Shown: in pieces, positions 41,771-50,779 of the stretch | Position numbering within the stretch: position 1 is the first letter of the stretch | How the letters are laid out: each line of letters opens with the position of its first letter | Assembly: GCF_003852315.1 (NCBI RefSeq) | Contig: NZ_CP027762.1 | Location: 3,763,501 to 3,827,500 of the forward strand | Length of the DNA stretch: 64,000 nucleotides | Reading direction: 5' to 3' | From: Pseudomonas sp. LBUM920 | GTDB taxonomy: Bacteria; Pseudomonadota; Gammaproteobacteria; Pseudomonadales; Pseudomonadaceae | Made by a program: the position numbers and the translations under genes | The notes under the pieces: generated by a model | The model's database searches: none | What the model saw: only the letters and a program-made list of their open reading frames with translations | Told to the model about the DNA's origin: nothing

Positions 41771-43579
41771 ATGCCCCATGAAGGCAACCTGTTACAAGCA
41801 GCCGTGGTGTTCCTGCTCGCCGCCGTGCTGACCGTGCCGTTGGCCAAGCGTCTGCAACTGGGCGCAGTGCTGGGTTATCTGTTCGCGGGTGTGATCATCG
41901 GCCCTTCTGTATTGGGCCTGATCGGCAACCCGCAAAGCGTGGCGCAGTTTTCTGAATTGGGCGTGGTGTTGCTGCTGTTCATCATCGGTTTGGAGCTGTC
42001 GCCCAAGCGCTTATGGGTGATGCGCAAAGCGGTGTTCGGCGTGGGCCTGGCCCAAGTGCTGCTGACCGGGCTGGTGATGGCGGTGGTGGCGTTGTGGCTG
42101 TTTGGCCAGGCCTGGAACAGTGCGATTGTGCTGGGCCTGGGCCTGGCGCTGTCCTCCACCGCGTTTGGGCTGCAAAGCCTGGCCGAACGCAAAGAGCTGA
42201 ATCAGCCGCACGGGCGCCTGGCGTTTGCGATTCTGTTGTTCCAGGACATCGCTGCGATTCCACTGATCGCGATGGTGCCGCTGCTGGCCGGCAGTGATCA
42301 TCCGACCACTGAAGCCCAGGGCTTGCAACACGTGTTGCAGATACTCGGCAGCATCGCGGTGGTGATCATCGGCGGACGCTACCTGCTGCGTCCGGTGTTT
42401 CGCATTGTCGCCAAGACCGGCCTGCGCGAAGTGTCCACCGCCACCGCGCTGCTGGTGGTGATCGGCACGGCCTGGTTGATGGAGCTGGTGGGCGTGTCGA
42501 TGGCCCTCGGCGCCTTCCTCGCCGGGCTGCTGCTGGCGGACTCCGAATACCGCCACGAACTCGAAGCGCAGATCGAACCGTTCAAAGGCCTGTTGCTCGG
42601 CCTGTTTTTCATCAGTGTGGGCATGGGCGCCAACCTCAGCCTGCTGCTCAGTTCGCCGCTGGTGGTGATCGGCCTGACCCTGCTGTTGATCGGCTTGAAG
42701 TTGCCGCTGCTGTATGCGGTTGGCCGGATGGCAGGCGACCTCAATCGCGAGAGCGCGCTGCGCCTGGGCGTGGTGCTGGCCGCCGGCGGTGAGTTTGCCT
42801 TTGTGGTGTTCAAGATCGGGCGCGACCAGGGCCTGTTCGAACCGCACCTCTACGATGTGCTGGTGCTGACCATCACGCTGTCCATGGCCGTGACGCCGCT
42901 GCTGCTGTTGGTGTGCCCAAAGCTGTTCAAGCCCAAGGTCAAACCGGTGGAAGTGCCGGAGGAATACCGCGCCATCGAAAGCGATGCACCGCGTGTGGTG
43001 ATTGCCGGCATGGGCCGTATGGGCCAGATCGTGGCGCGGATTCTGCGTGCGCAAAACATCTCGTTTATCGCCCTCGACACCTCGGTGGAAACCATCGAGC
43101 TGACCCGCAGTTTCGGCGGTATGCCGGTGTTCTACGGCGACCCGCAGCGTCCGGAAATCCTGCACGCGGCCAAGGTCGATCAGGCCGAGTTCTTCGTGAT
43201 TGCCATGGACGACCCGGAGATCAACATCAAGACCGCCGAACTGGTGCGCAACCTCTACCCGCACATGAAAATCATCGCCCGTGCACGTAACCGCCAACAC
43301 GTACACCGCCTGGTCGACCTGGACGCGTCACCGGTGCGCGAAACCTTTTACTCCAGCCTGGAAATGAGCCGCCGCACCCTGGTGGGTCTCGGTCTGACCC
43401 AGGCCCAGGCCGATGCGCGCATCACCCGTTTCAAAAACCACGACCTGCAAGTGCTCGCTGCGCAACATGCGGTATATGACGATGCGGCCAAGGTCATGCA
43501 AACCGCCCAGGAAGCGCGTACGGAACTGGCGCGGCTGTTTGAGATGGATCGGCTTGAGGAAGAGTCCGACAAAGTGTGA
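41771..43579 (+). CDS. CPA2-family K+/H+ antiporter, KefB/KefC-like
   Basis: 602-aa monovalent cation:proton antiporter-2. The N-terminal half has about 12 membrane segments (residues 1-390), including the conserved GLELSPKRLW, ALSSTAFGLQSL and FQDIAAIPL segments. A cytoplasmic RCK/TrkA-N domain starts near residue 408 with the nucleotide motif GMGRMGQ. In Kef proteins this domain senses NAD(H) or glutathione adducts and opens the K+ efflux path during electrophile stress. GGAG precedes the ATG. No kefF/kefG ancillary gene is next to it. The AT-richer 273-bp region upstream is shared with the divergent autotransporter and contains no other feature I can assign. Confidence 0.9.
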   Translation: MPHEGNLLQAAVVFLLAAVLTVPLAKRLQLGAVLGYLFAGVIIGPSVLGLIGNPQSVAQFSELGVVLLLFIIGLELSPKRLWVMRKAVFGVGLAQVLLTGLVMAVVALWLFGQAWNSAIVLGLGLALSSTAFGLQSLAERKELNQPHGRLAFAILLFQDIAAIPLIAMVPLLAGSDHPTTEAQGLQHVLQILGSIAVVIIGGRYLLRPVFRIVAKTGLREVSTATALLVVIGTAWLMELVGVSMALGAFLAGLLLADSEYRHELEAQIEPFKGLLLGLFFISVGMGANLSLLLSSPLVVIGLTLLLIGLKLPLLYAVGRMAGDLNRESALRLGVVLAAGGEFAFVVFKIGRDQGLFEPHLYDVLVLTITLSMAVTPLLLLVCPKLFKPKVKPVEVPEEYRAIESDAPRVVIAGMGRMGQIVARILRAQNISFIALDTSVETIELTRSFGGMPVFYGDPQRPEILHAAKVDQAEFFVIAMDDPEINIKTAELVRNLYPHMKIIARARNRQHVHRLVDLDASPVRETFYSSLEMSRRTLVGLGLTQAQADARITRFKNHDLQVLAAQHAVYDDAAKVMQTAQEARTELARLFEMDRLEEESDKV

Positions 43580-43652
43580 GGACAGGGATGAACGATCTGG
43601 CGAGTTTTCTGACAGAATACGCCGCAATTTCGTTCATCCACTGGAGCGCTTC

Positions 43653-44210
43653 ATGGCCACTTTCACCAAGACCGCCGTCCTGCTGGCCCTGGCGCTTACC
43701 GCCGGCGGCGTGTTTGCGGCAACCAAGCCGACCGCTACACAAACCATTTCGACGCTGGGTGGCAAGTTCACCTTCAACTTGCCCAAGGCTTACGTCGCCG
43801 ACACGCTGCCGACCGGCAAGGTTGAGGATGGCACCGCCGACACCCAGGGCACGCTGTACGCCAACTCGACCACGAAAAGTGTGGTGATCGTGGCTGAAAC
43901 GGTGCGCAACGACGGGGCCACAATCAAAGACAATGACCCGCAGTTTCTGGATGGCGCCGTGGCTGATTTCGTCAAGGACCAGAGCGCTGCCCTGCCTGAT
44001 TTCAAGAAGCAGAACGAGAAGAAACTGACCTTCAAAGGTCTTGGCCTGCGTCAGGTCGACAGCACGGCCACCCAGGGTGGCGGCAAGACGTTGAACTCGA
44101 CATTCCTGGGTGGCTCGGGCAATCACTTGCTGGTGATTCAGGCGATTTCACGGGCGGATGATGTGAAGGGGCATGCGGAGTTGGTGAAGCAGATTACTGG
44201 GGGTAAGTAG
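43653..44210 (+). CDS. Small exported protein of unknown function
   Basis: 185-aa protein with a clear Sec signal peptide (residues 1-22, ending VFA) followed by a mature domain of about 160 residues. Segments such as GGKFTFNLPKAYVADTLPTG and KTLNSTFLGGSGNHLLVIQ suggest a beta-rich periplasmic fold like that of DcrB- or PsbP-like stress proteins, but the match is only impressionistic. TGGAG precedes the ATG at 43653; the frame is open upstream without an initiation site. It lies 73 bp after the Kef antiporter and before a repeat-rich region. Confidence 0.75.
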   Translation: MATFTKTAVLLALALTAGGVFAATKPTATQTISTLGGKFTFNLPKAYVADTLPTGKVEDGTADTQGTLYANSTTKSVVIVAETVRNDGATIKDNDPQFLDGAVADFVKDQSAALPDFKKQNEKKLTFKGLGLRQVDSTATQGGGKTLNSTFLGGSGNHLLVIQAISRADDVKGHAELVKQITGGK

Positions 44211-44261
44211 TCGGGTTTTGCGGGTGATTGAGGGGTGATGGGCGGTGAGTAGTGCGGGGTG

Positions 44262-44648
44262 TTGCAGGGGGCCGGGGGCATATCCGTTGGTTGGGTGATG
44301 GCGGGTATGGGTTCCGCCCTTACGGCGGGTCACTTTGGAAAAGCCCCAAAGTAACCAAAGGGCTCTTGCCCCACCACTCGGCACCTCGCCTAGGCTCGGT
44401 GTGCCCTCACTCCGGTAGTACGCAGCGGGCCGCCGCGACGGGGCGTCCCTGCCCCGTCGCGGCTAAACCGGCGTCCTGCCGGTTTACCCGCTCCGTACTA
44501 CCTGCGTTCGGCCAGCGTGGTTTAACGGGGCGCCTAAGATCAAAGTCAAAAGCAGATCAAGATCAAAAGCAGAGCACGGCGGCCTAGTAGCCGACCTGAG
44601 TGGTAGAAGCAAAAGCACAGCCGAGGCGGCCTGACAGCCGACCTGACC
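44262..44648. repeat. Structured intergenic repeat, copy 3
   Basis: Same orientation as copy 1. The outer stem is 44414-44429 with 44487-44502 (GGTAGTACGCAGCGGG, one mismatch). Hairpin 1 is 44432-44444 with 44451-44463, a perfect 13-bp GCCGCGACGGGGC stem. Hairpin 2 is 44464-44472 with 44478-44486. The flanking hairpin is ACTTTGG/CCAAAGT, one pair shorter on both arms than in copies 1 and 2. No credible protein is encoded. Confidence 0.8.
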
Positions 44649-44670
44649 TTGAAGGCTAAACTCAATCAAA

Positions 44671-45938
44671 GGTGGGAGCTGGCTTGCCTGCGATGGCATC
44701 AACTGGGTGTGCCTGATACACCGAGGTGCCTGCATCGCAGGCAAGCCAGCTCCCACAAAAAAGCCAAGCACTGCGCTACTGGCAGTTGAACTCGGTCAAT
44801 TTGTGGGAGCGGGCTTGCTCGCGAAGGCGGTGTGCCAGTGATACATGAGCTGACTGAAACACCGCATTCGCGAGCAAGCCCGCTCCCACAGTTGGATCTT
44901 GGTGCACCTAATCAAGGGTGTACCCGGTCAAATGTGGGCGCTGGCTTGCCTGCGATGGCATCCACTGGGTATGCCTGATGTACCGAGGCGCCCACATCGC
45001 GGGCAAGCCCGCTCCCACAGAAAGCCAAGCAGTGCGGTGCTTGCAGCTGAACTCGGTCAACTTGTGGGAGCGGGCTTGCTCGCGAAGGCGGTGTGCCAGT
45101 GATACATGAGGTGACTGAAACACCGCATTCGCGAGCAAGCCCGCTCCCACAGTTGGATCTTGGTGCACCCAATCAAGGGTGTACCCGGTCAAATGTGGGC
45201 GCTGGCTTGCCTGCGATGGCATCCACTGGGTATGCCTGATGTACCGAGGCGCTCGCATCGCAGGCAAGCCCGCTCCCACAGAAAAGCCAAGCAGTGCGGT
45301 GCTGGCGGCTGAACTCGGTCAACTGGTGGGAGCGGGCTTGCTCGCGAAGGCGGTGTGCCAGTGATACATGAGCTGACTGAAACACCGCATTCGCGAGCAA
45401 GCCCGCTCCCACAGTTGGATCTTGGTGCACCCAATCAAGGGTAAACCCGGTCAAATGTGGGAGCTGGCTTGCCTGCGATGGCATCCACTGGGTATGCCTG
45501 ATGCACCAAGACGCCTGCATCGCGGGCAAGCCCGCTCCCACAGAAAAGCCTAGCAGTGCGGTGCTTGCAGCTGAACTCGGTCAACTTGTGGGAGCGGGCT
45601 TGCTCGCGAGGGCGGTGTGCCAGTGATACATGAGCTGACTGAAACACCGCATTCGCGAGCAAGCCCGCTCCCACAGTTGGATCTTGGTGCACCCAATCAA
45701 AGGTGTACCCGGTCAAATGTGGGAGCTGGCTTGCCTGCGATGGCATCACCTGGGTATGTCTGATGTACCGAGGCGCTCGCATCGCAGGCAAGCCCGCTCC
45801 CACAGAAAAGCCAAGCAGTGCGGTGCTTGCAGCTGAACTCGGTCAACTTGTGGGAGCGGGCTTGCTCGCGAAGGCGGTGTGCCAGTGATACATGAGCTGA
45901 CTGAAACACCGCATTCGCGAGCAAGCCTGCTCGCACAG
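44671..45938. repeat. Tandem REPIN array, five units of 262 bp
   Basis: Each unit holds one REPIN of the AGCTGGCTTGCCTGCG type (or a GCGCTGG variant), a linker containing GAACTCGGTCAA, one REPIN of the AGCGGGCTTGCTCGCG type and a linker containing TTGGATCTTGGTGCAC. Unit starts are at 44671, 44933, 45194, 45456 and 45718, spaced 261-262 bp. Linkers are nearly identical between units, so whole two-REPIN units were duplicated. The non-genic span 44211-46020 holds only copy 3 of the structured repeat and this array. Confidence 0.92.
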
Positions 45939-46020
45939 AAAGGCCATTAGCGCAGCAACCAGCAGGCACTCAAAGCTAGCAAACGAATAATGACTATCGC
46001 AGCAGCCCTCACCCGCCGGT

Positions 46021-46740
46021 TCACTTCAGGCTGTTCTCCAACCAGGCTTTAAGGTCCTGCACTTCGGTCTCACTGACGGTGTGCGGCATGCCCGGATACC
46101 CGTGAAACTCCGGCGTCAATCCAAGGCCCACCAGTACCTCATTGGCCTGCGTCGCCGAGGCATACGGCAGCGCCTGGTCGAGAGTGCCGTGACCGATAAA
46201 GATCGCCAATTTGCCCAAGGATTCGCTGGGCTTGAGTTCAGCCTTGAGCACCGGCAATACACTGCCGCTCAAGGCCGCGATGCCGCGCACCAACGCGGGC
46301 TTTCGCAAGCCCACCTCGTACGACATGATCGCGCCCTGGCTGAACCCCACCAGAAACACCCGATCGCTGTGCGTGTGGTATTTGGCTGTGGCCTTGCCCA
46401 CAAAGTCTTCGATCAGCGCGGCGCTGCGTTGCAGGTCGGCGGTTTCGCCATTGTAGTCGCCGTCATCCGGCGTCTTGGTAAACCAGCGATAACCCTGGGG
46501 GTCCACGGGCATCGGCGCACGTGCCGACAGGTAGGTCCAGGTGGACGGCAGCGCGTCCTTGATGCCAAACAGGTCTTCCTCGTTGCTGCCAAAACCGTGC
46601 AGGAAAATCACCAACGGCTGATTGCGCGCATCGCTCTGGGTCTGTTCCAGATAAGACAGGGGCAAATCGGTGTGCAGCGTGGCGTCGGCGTGGGCGGCGC
46701 TGGCCATCAGGGTCAGTGCCAGGGCAAAGAGTTTGAGCAT
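46021..46740 (-). CDS. Exported alpha/beta hydrolase, carboxylesterase/phospholipase family
   Basis: 239-aa protein with a Sec signal (residues 1-19) and an alpha/beta-hydrolase domain of the carboxylesterase YpfH/phospholipase type. The oxyanion segment FLHGFGSNEEDL is near residue 46. The nucleophile is Ser134 in GFSQGA. The acid lies in GHGTLDQALPY and the base in GMPHTVSE near the C-terminus. It is 12 bp downstream of cobF on the same strand, but a role in cobalamin synthesis is not implied. Periplasmic esterase of unknown substrate. Confidence 0.85.
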   Translation of the reverse strand: MLKLFALALTLMASAAHADATLHTDLPLSYLEQTQSDARNQPLVIFLHGFGSNEEDLFGIKDALPSTWTYLSARAPMPVDPQGYRWFTKTPDDGDYNGETADLQRSAALIEDFVGKATAKYHTHSDRVFLVGFSQGAIMSYEVGLRKPALVRGIAALSGSVLPVLKAELKPSESLGKLAIFIGHGTLDQALPYASATQANEVLVGLGLTPEFHGYPGMPHTVSETEVQDLKAWLENSLK

Positions 46741-46752
46741 GGGAAAGTGACC

Positions 46753-47508
46753 TCAGGGTTTGCGCAACAAGTAAGTGTCCATGATCCAGCCATTTTCCAG
46801 ACGCGCCGCCTTGCGCACCTGTTGGATTTGCTCAGCCACTTCACTGACCTTGCCGCTGATGAGGATTTCGTCCGGCGTGCCCAGGTAGGCGCCCCAGTAG
46901 ATATCCATATCCTGATCGGCCACGCTGCGGTAGGAATCTTCGGCGTCGAGCATGACCACCAAAGTGTCCGCATCACTCGCCTGCCCCGCCGCCAACCGGC
47001 GCCCGGTGGTGATCTCGATGGACCGACCGATGCGGTTCAGCGCCACCTTGTGCTGGGCGGCCAGGGCTTGCACGCTGGTGATGCCGGGGATCACTTCGAA
47101 CTCGAAGACGCTGCGGCCACTGGCCAGAATCGCCTGCAGGATGCGGATGGTGCTGTCGTACAGCGCAGGGTCGCCCCAGGCCAGGAACGCGCCCACTTCA
47201 CCGTCAGCCATCTGCTCGTTGATCATGTGCTCGAAGGTCTGCTGCTTGTCGCGATTCAGGTCCTGCACGGCGGTGGTGTAGTCGATATCGCCGCGCACGC
47301 GCTCGGGGCAGTCGGCCTCGACGAAACGGTAGCCAGGCTCGGTTATGTAGGTTTGGCAGATCTCGCGGCGCAGGTCGATCAGCTTGTCTTTGCTTTGGCC
47401 CTTGTCCATCAGAAAAAACACGTCAGTGCGGTTCAGCGCCTTGACGGCTTGCATCGTGATGTAGTCAGGGTTGCCGGCGCCAATGCCGATGATCAGGATG
47501 CGTTTCAT
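46753..47508 (-). CDS. cobF: Precorrin-6A synthase (deacetylating)
   Basis: SAM-dependent C1-methyltransferase of the aerobic cobalamin route, which methylates precorrin-5 and extrudes acetate to give precorrin-6A. The 251-aa protein has the tetrapyrrole methylase fold: an N-terminal IIGIGAGNPDYIT glycine loop, AFLAWGDPALYDS near residue 110 and EVIPGITSVQALAA near residue 140. It is followed after 12 bp by an exported hydrolase and preceded by a CobC-like phosphatase 45 bp away. A cobalamin riboswitch lies nearby but faces the opposite direction (cbtBA). Elsewhere in the genome the rest of the cob pathway is expected. Confidence 0.93.
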   Translation of the reverse strand: MKRILIIGIGAGNPDYITMQAVKALNRTDVFFLMDKGQSKDKLIDLRREICQTYITEPGYRFVEADCPERVRGDIDYTTAVQDLNRDKQQTFEHMINEQMADGEVGAFLAWGDPALYDSTIRILQAILASGRSVFEFEVIPGITSVQALAAQHKVALNRIGRSIEITTGRRLAAGQASDADTLVVMLDAEDSYRSVADQDMDIYWGAYLGTPDEILISGKVSEVAEQIQQVRKAARLENGWIMDTYLLRKP

Positions 47509-47553
47509 GGGTTGCTCTCATTGCGGGGCGTGGATTTTGCCATGTTCACGCGC

Positions 47554-48108
47554 TCAGGCGTGAGTTTCCAGACGCAGGCGCCACACGTTGTTAAAGCGCA
47601 GTTCAGTGGCGGACAGCGGCTCGACGTCAATCAGGTAGAACATCGACATAGGGAACTGCAACACGTACAGCATCGCGGCGCGAATCACAAACGGGTGGGT
47701 GATGGCCACTACCTGCCCGGGCTGGGTTTCGAGACTTTTCATCCAGTCAGCGACTCGCACGCAAATCTGCTCCACCGACTCACCGCCGTGAGGCGCGCTG
47801 GTGCTGTTGGTCATCCAGTCACTCAATGCATGGCTGTCGAGCTGGGCGATGGCCTGGCCTTTCCAGGTGCCAAAATCACCGTCGCGCAACGCGTCTTCGA
47901 CCTGCGCGTTGTCGCCGAACAAGCCCGCGGTTTGTCGGGTTCGGGCCTCGGGCCCACACACCAGTCGCGAGCGTTTCTTGAAACGCCCCGCCAGGGACAA
48001 CGCCGCGGGCTGCCACTGCATCGCCACCGATTCGTCATCGGGAAACCGCCCCTGTTTTTGCAACGGCGTGGCGGCATGGCATATCAAGGTCAAGCGGGTG
48101 GCCTGCAT
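47554..48108 (-). CDS. Histidine phosphatase-family protein, CobC-like
   Basis: 184-aa phosphoglycerate-mutase-like protein. The motif that is RHG in the family reads CHA here (LTLICHAATPLQ), so the usual Arg-His-Gly is changed to Cys-His-Ala. The second half keeps THPFVIRA with the partner histidine and DGDFGTWKGQ. The missing arginine could weaken or alter catalysis. Its place between cobF and a cobalamin riboswitch upstream of cbtBA suggests a link to the nucleotide-loop phosphatase CobC (alpha-ribazole-5'-phosphate), but this is inference. ATG 48108 is one codon inside an upstream GTG. Confidence 0.75.
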   Translation of the reverse strand: MQATRLTLICHAATPLQKQGRFPDDESVAMQWQPAALSLAGRFKKRSRLVCGPEARTRQTAGLFGDNAQVEDALRDGDFGTWKGQAIAQLDSHALSDWMTNSTSAPHGGESVEQICVRVADWMKSLETQPGQVVAITHPFVIRAAMLYVLQFPMSMFYLIDVEPLSATELRFNNVWRLRLETHA

Positions 48109-48149
48109 CACAATTCACTCTGTTTCGACGCGCAGTCGGCGTAGACTGG

Positions 48150-48256
48150 CAAAGTTGTTTCAACATGTTACAACGAACATGAAAGAGGAAGCCGGTTCGA
48201 ATCCGGCGCGGTCGCGCCACTGTATTCGGCCTTTTAGCCGTAAGCCAGACCCTGTT
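48150..48256 (+). promoter_or_regulatory. Cobalamin (adenosylcobalamin) riboswitch
   Basis: The core is recognisable: AAGAGGAAGCCGGTTCGAATCCGGC, then GCGGTCGCGCCACTGTATTC (the B12-box region) and GTAAGCCAGACC at the 3' side. It lies about 50 bp ahead of cbtB, whose product is a cobalt transporter subunit. High cobalamin would be expected to shut off cbtBA. The stem GCCGG-TTCGAAT-CCGGC mimics a tRNA T-arm but no tRNA is present. Confidence 0.88.
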
Positions 48257-48305
48257 TCAGCCCAATCGCAATCCATTTCGGGACGCGTCATCCCTGGAGG
48301 TCTTC

Positions 48306-48518
48306 ATGGCTAACACCGCTGCAACGAACCCTGATGTGTATGGACCCACCCTGCCCTTGGGCGAAATTCTGCCTTGGGCGATCTTCGGTGGCCTGTTGTT
48401 GCTGCTGGCGCTCTATTTTGTCGGCGCCGAGCAAGGCGCCACCGCTGTGTTCAAAGGCATGTATGTGCATGAATTTGTGCACGACGGCCGCCACCTGCTG
48501 GGTTTCCCCTGCCATTAA
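48306..48518 (+). CDS. cbtB: Cobalt transporter subunit CbtB
   Basis: 70-aa protein with a single membrane helix (about residues 20-42) and a histidine-rich C-terminus (YVHEFVHDGRHLLGFPCH), the metal-binding signature of CbtB. TGGAGG precedes the ATG. It is the first gene after the cobalamin riboswitch and 19 bp upstream of cbtA. Together they form a secondary cobalt uptake system that supplies cobalt to cobalamin synthesis. Confidence 0.92.
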   Translation: MANTAATNPDVYGPTLPLGEILPWAIFGGLLLLLALYFVGAEQGATAVFKGMYVHEFVHDGRHLLGFPCH

Positions 48519-48537
48519 TCGATAAGAGAGACACGAC

Positions 48538-49266
48538 ATGACAGGGCATTTACTCCTACGCGGGATGCTGGTGGGCTTGCTCGCCGGCGTGCTGGCTTTC
48601 GGCTTCGCCAAGGCCTTTGGTGAACCGCAGATCGACAAGGCCATCGCCTTTGAAGACCACATGGCACAGATGCACGGCGATGCGCCGGAAGAGGAACTGG
48701 TAAGCCGCGAGGTGCAAAGCACCTTCGGCCTGTTCACCGGCGTGGTGGTGTACAGCGTGTCACTGGGCGGCCTCTTCGCCCTGGTGTTCGCTTACGCCCT
48801 GGGCCGCATCGGCAAGGTCGGCCCGCGTGGCCTGGCGGCGCTGCTGGCACTGGCGGCATGTGTGGCAATTACCGTGGTGCCAGGGCTCAAGTACCCGGCC
48901 AACCCGCCATCGGTGGGCGACCCCGAAACCATCGCGCAGCGCACCAAGCTGTTCTTCCTCATGCTGCTGGTGTCAGTGGCGGCCGCGGTGATTGCGATCA
49001 ACGCCGCACGCAAGCTGATTGCCCGCCGTGGCATCTGGGCCGGGGCGATTCTGGGTGCGGCGTTGTACATCGTGATTGTGTCGGTGGCCGGCAGCCTGTT
49101 CCCGGTGATCAACGAAGTGCCGGAGGCGTTTTCGGCTGTGCTGCTGTGGAAGTTCCGCGTAGCGTCGCTGGGTATCCAGCTGGTGCTGTGGACCACCCTC
49201 GGCCTGGTGTTTGGCGCGGTGGCCGAGCGCAAGCTCAGCCAGCCAAAAGCGCGCTTCAACCCTTGA
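48538..49266 (+). CDS. cbtA: Cobalt transporter CbtA
   Basis: 242-aa membrane protein with about five helices and the CbtA pattern: LLRGMLVGLLAGVLAFGFAK at the N-terminus, a charged loop containing FEDHMAQMHGD, and the E-V-Q-S-T-F segment before the second helix. It is translated with cbtB (19 bp gap, GAGAGAC upstream) and controlled by the same cobalamin riboswitch. Its last 11 bp overlap the 3' end of the convergent DUF4865 gene. Confidence 0.92.
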   Translation: MTGHLLLRGMLVGLLAGVLAFGFAKAFGEPQIDKAIAFEDHMAQMHGDAPEEELVSREVQSTFGLFTGVVVYSVSLGGLFALVFAYALGRIGKVGPRGLAALLALAACVAITVVPGLKYPANPPSVGDPETIAQRTKLFFLMLLVSVAAAVIAINAARKLIARRGIWAGAILGAALYIVIVSVAGSLFPVINEVPEAFSAVLLWKFRVASLGIQLVLWTTLGLVFGAVAERKLSQPKARFNP

Positions 49267-49816
49267 ACTGACTCCCGGGGCGGGCCAGGTACAACACGTC
49301 ATAGCCCGTTCCGGGATGCGCCGCATCCAGCGCCTTGCCCGACAAGGTGATGCGCACCAGCCGCCACGCCTGCACATCCAGCGCCAGGCATACCGCGAAC
49401 GTGTCGCGGCTGTCGGCCACCTGCTGATTGCGCCGTTTCTCCTCGGCGACGATCCCGGCCCGATCCGCCCCCGGCACCAGCGGCCACTCCTCTCGGTACA
49501 GGCTCAACGCGTGCTGCGCGGGCCCACGCTGCACATCCAGCGGCAACCAGCTTTCGATGTGCGGACGGCCAAAGCTGTCGAGCACCTTTTGAAAACGCTC
49601 GCCCAGTAGAAAGTCGGCGGCCTGCAACGGGTCGGCCCACAGGTAGACCGACGCATACACATTGCCCGGCGCCTGCCCACGCGTCTGCGCGATAAACGCC
49701 TTGAACAGCAGCCCTTGCGCGTCATCCCACAACGGCCCCAGTTGCGCGGCGCGCCGGCGTATCACGTCCATGTCGTAGTCGGCAGGCAGGCGGTGTGAAT
49801 ATTGTTTGGCAAACAT
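49256..49816 (-). CDS. DUF4865 family protein
   Basis: 186-aa cytoplasmic protein of a family typically paired with a divergent LysR-type regulator. Characteristic is the N-terminal FAKQYSHRLPADYDMDVIRRR and the internal NVYASVYLWADPLQAADFLLG. AGGAG lies 7 bp before ATG 49816, and an in-frame start six codons upstream is rejected. Related proteins resemble monooxygenase-like ferredoxin folds (YdhR type), but no activity is established. The divergent LysR gene begins 93 bp away and is its likely regulator. Confidence 0.8.
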   Translation of the reverse strand: MFAKQYSHRLPADYDMDVIRRRAAQLGPLWDDAQGLLFKAFIAQTRGQAPGNVYASVYLWADPLQAADFLLGERFQKVLDSFGRPHIESWLPLDVQRGPAQHALSLYREEWPLVPGADRAGIVAEEKRRNQQVADSRDTFAVCLALDVQAWRLVRITLSGKALDAAHPGTGYDVLYLARPGSQFKG

Positions 49817-49909
49817 GGCAAAGCTCCTGTGCAAGATGTGGACTGAGCTTGCGCACTGGCGATGATTTCAACAAGATATGGCCGAATATAAGTGCGATAA
49901 GGATTGGAT

Positions 49910-50776
49910 ATGACTGACGCGCTCAAACCCCTGGACATCGACACCGTGCACGCCTTCGTGCTGGTGGCTGATTTTGCCAGCTTCACCCGCGCCGCCGAGG
50001 CGCTCGACACCTCCCAGGCCGCCATCAGCCTGAAGCTCAAGCGGCTGGAAGAACGCCTCGGTTACCGCCTGTTGCTACGCACGCCTCGCCATGTGCAACT
50101 GTCGCCCCAAGGCGAGCAGTTCATCGTGGCCGCGCGTGTCCTGCTCAATGCCCATGAGCGGGCACTGGCGGACCTGGGCACCCACGCGCCACGGCGTTTG
50201 GTGATCGGCATCAGCGACCACGTGGCCGGGCCGGACTTGCCCACCTGGCTCAGCCGCCTCGCGGCCTACGACCCGCTGGTGATTCTCGAGGTGCGCATCG
50301 CCTCGTCCCGCGACCTGGTGGCCGCGTTTGATCGCAATGAACTGGACGCGGTGATCGTGCGCAACGAAGGCGATCGCCAGGACGGCGAAGTGCTGGCGGT
50401 CGAACGCTTTGGCTGGTTCGCCGCGCCCCACTGGCAACACAGCCCCGGCACACCGCTGCGCATGGCGACCATGGCCGCGCCCTGTGGCGTTCGGCACCTG
50501 GCGGTCAGAGCACTGGATGCAGCGCGGATCGACTGGACCGAAGTGTTTGTCGGCGGTGGTGTGATGGCGGTAGGCGCGGCCGTGAGCGCCGGATTGGGGG
50601 TCGCCGCCCTCGCCCCACGCGTGGCCCCGGCCGGGGCGGTGGACGTGAGCGAGCAATACGGCCTGCCCGCATTACCCGTCAGTGAAGTGCTGCTGTACAG
50701 CCGGATCAGTGATGCACGCTCGCGCGAAACGTTGCGCGCGTTGAGCGCAACGTTTCGCGGTGTGCTGCAGCGCTGA
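49910..50776 (+). CDS. LysR-family transcriptional regulator
   Basis: 288-aa regulator. The HTH lies at residues about 8-65 (SFTRAAEALDTSQAAISLKLKRLEERLG). The effector domain starts near residue 88 with LVIGISDHVAGPDLPTWL. ATG 49910 has AAGGA 6 bp upstream; a TTG two codons earlier is also open. It is divergent from the DUF4865 gene, a recurrent pairing. The stop lies 3 bp from the end of the convergent YbjN-domain gene. A self-complementary block GCGCGAAACGTTGCGCG-like near 50725-50760 falls inside the coding region. Confidence 0.87.
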   Translation: MTDALKPLDIDTVHAFVLVADFASFTRAAEALDTSQAAISLKLKRLEERLGYRLLLRTPRHVQLSPQGEQFIVAARVLLNAHERALADLGTHAPRRLVIGISDHVAGPDLPTWLSRLAAYDPLVILEVRIASSRDLVAAFDRNELDAVIVRNEGDRQDGEVLAVERFGWFAAPHWQHSPGTPLRMATMAAPCGVRHLAVRALDAARIDWTEVFVGGGVMAVGAAVSAGLGVAALAPRVAPAGAVDVSEQYGLPALPVSEVLLYSRISDARSRETLRALSATFRGVLQR

Positions 50777-50779
50777 GTG

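Noticed and set aside
44671..45938. CRISPR-like array
   Set aside because: Repeats are long inverted palindromes, the intervening linkers are themselves repeated rather than unique, and no cas genes are present.
44908..45969. Repeated 60-120 codon frames inside the REPIN array
   Set aside because: They are translations of tandem REPINs, not proteins; the same peptide appears with each unit.
48186..48212. tRNA-like T-arm (GCCGGTTCGAATCCGGC)
   Set aside because: No acceptor, anticodon or D-arm surrounds it, while the flanks match the cobalamin riboswitch core ahead of cbtB.
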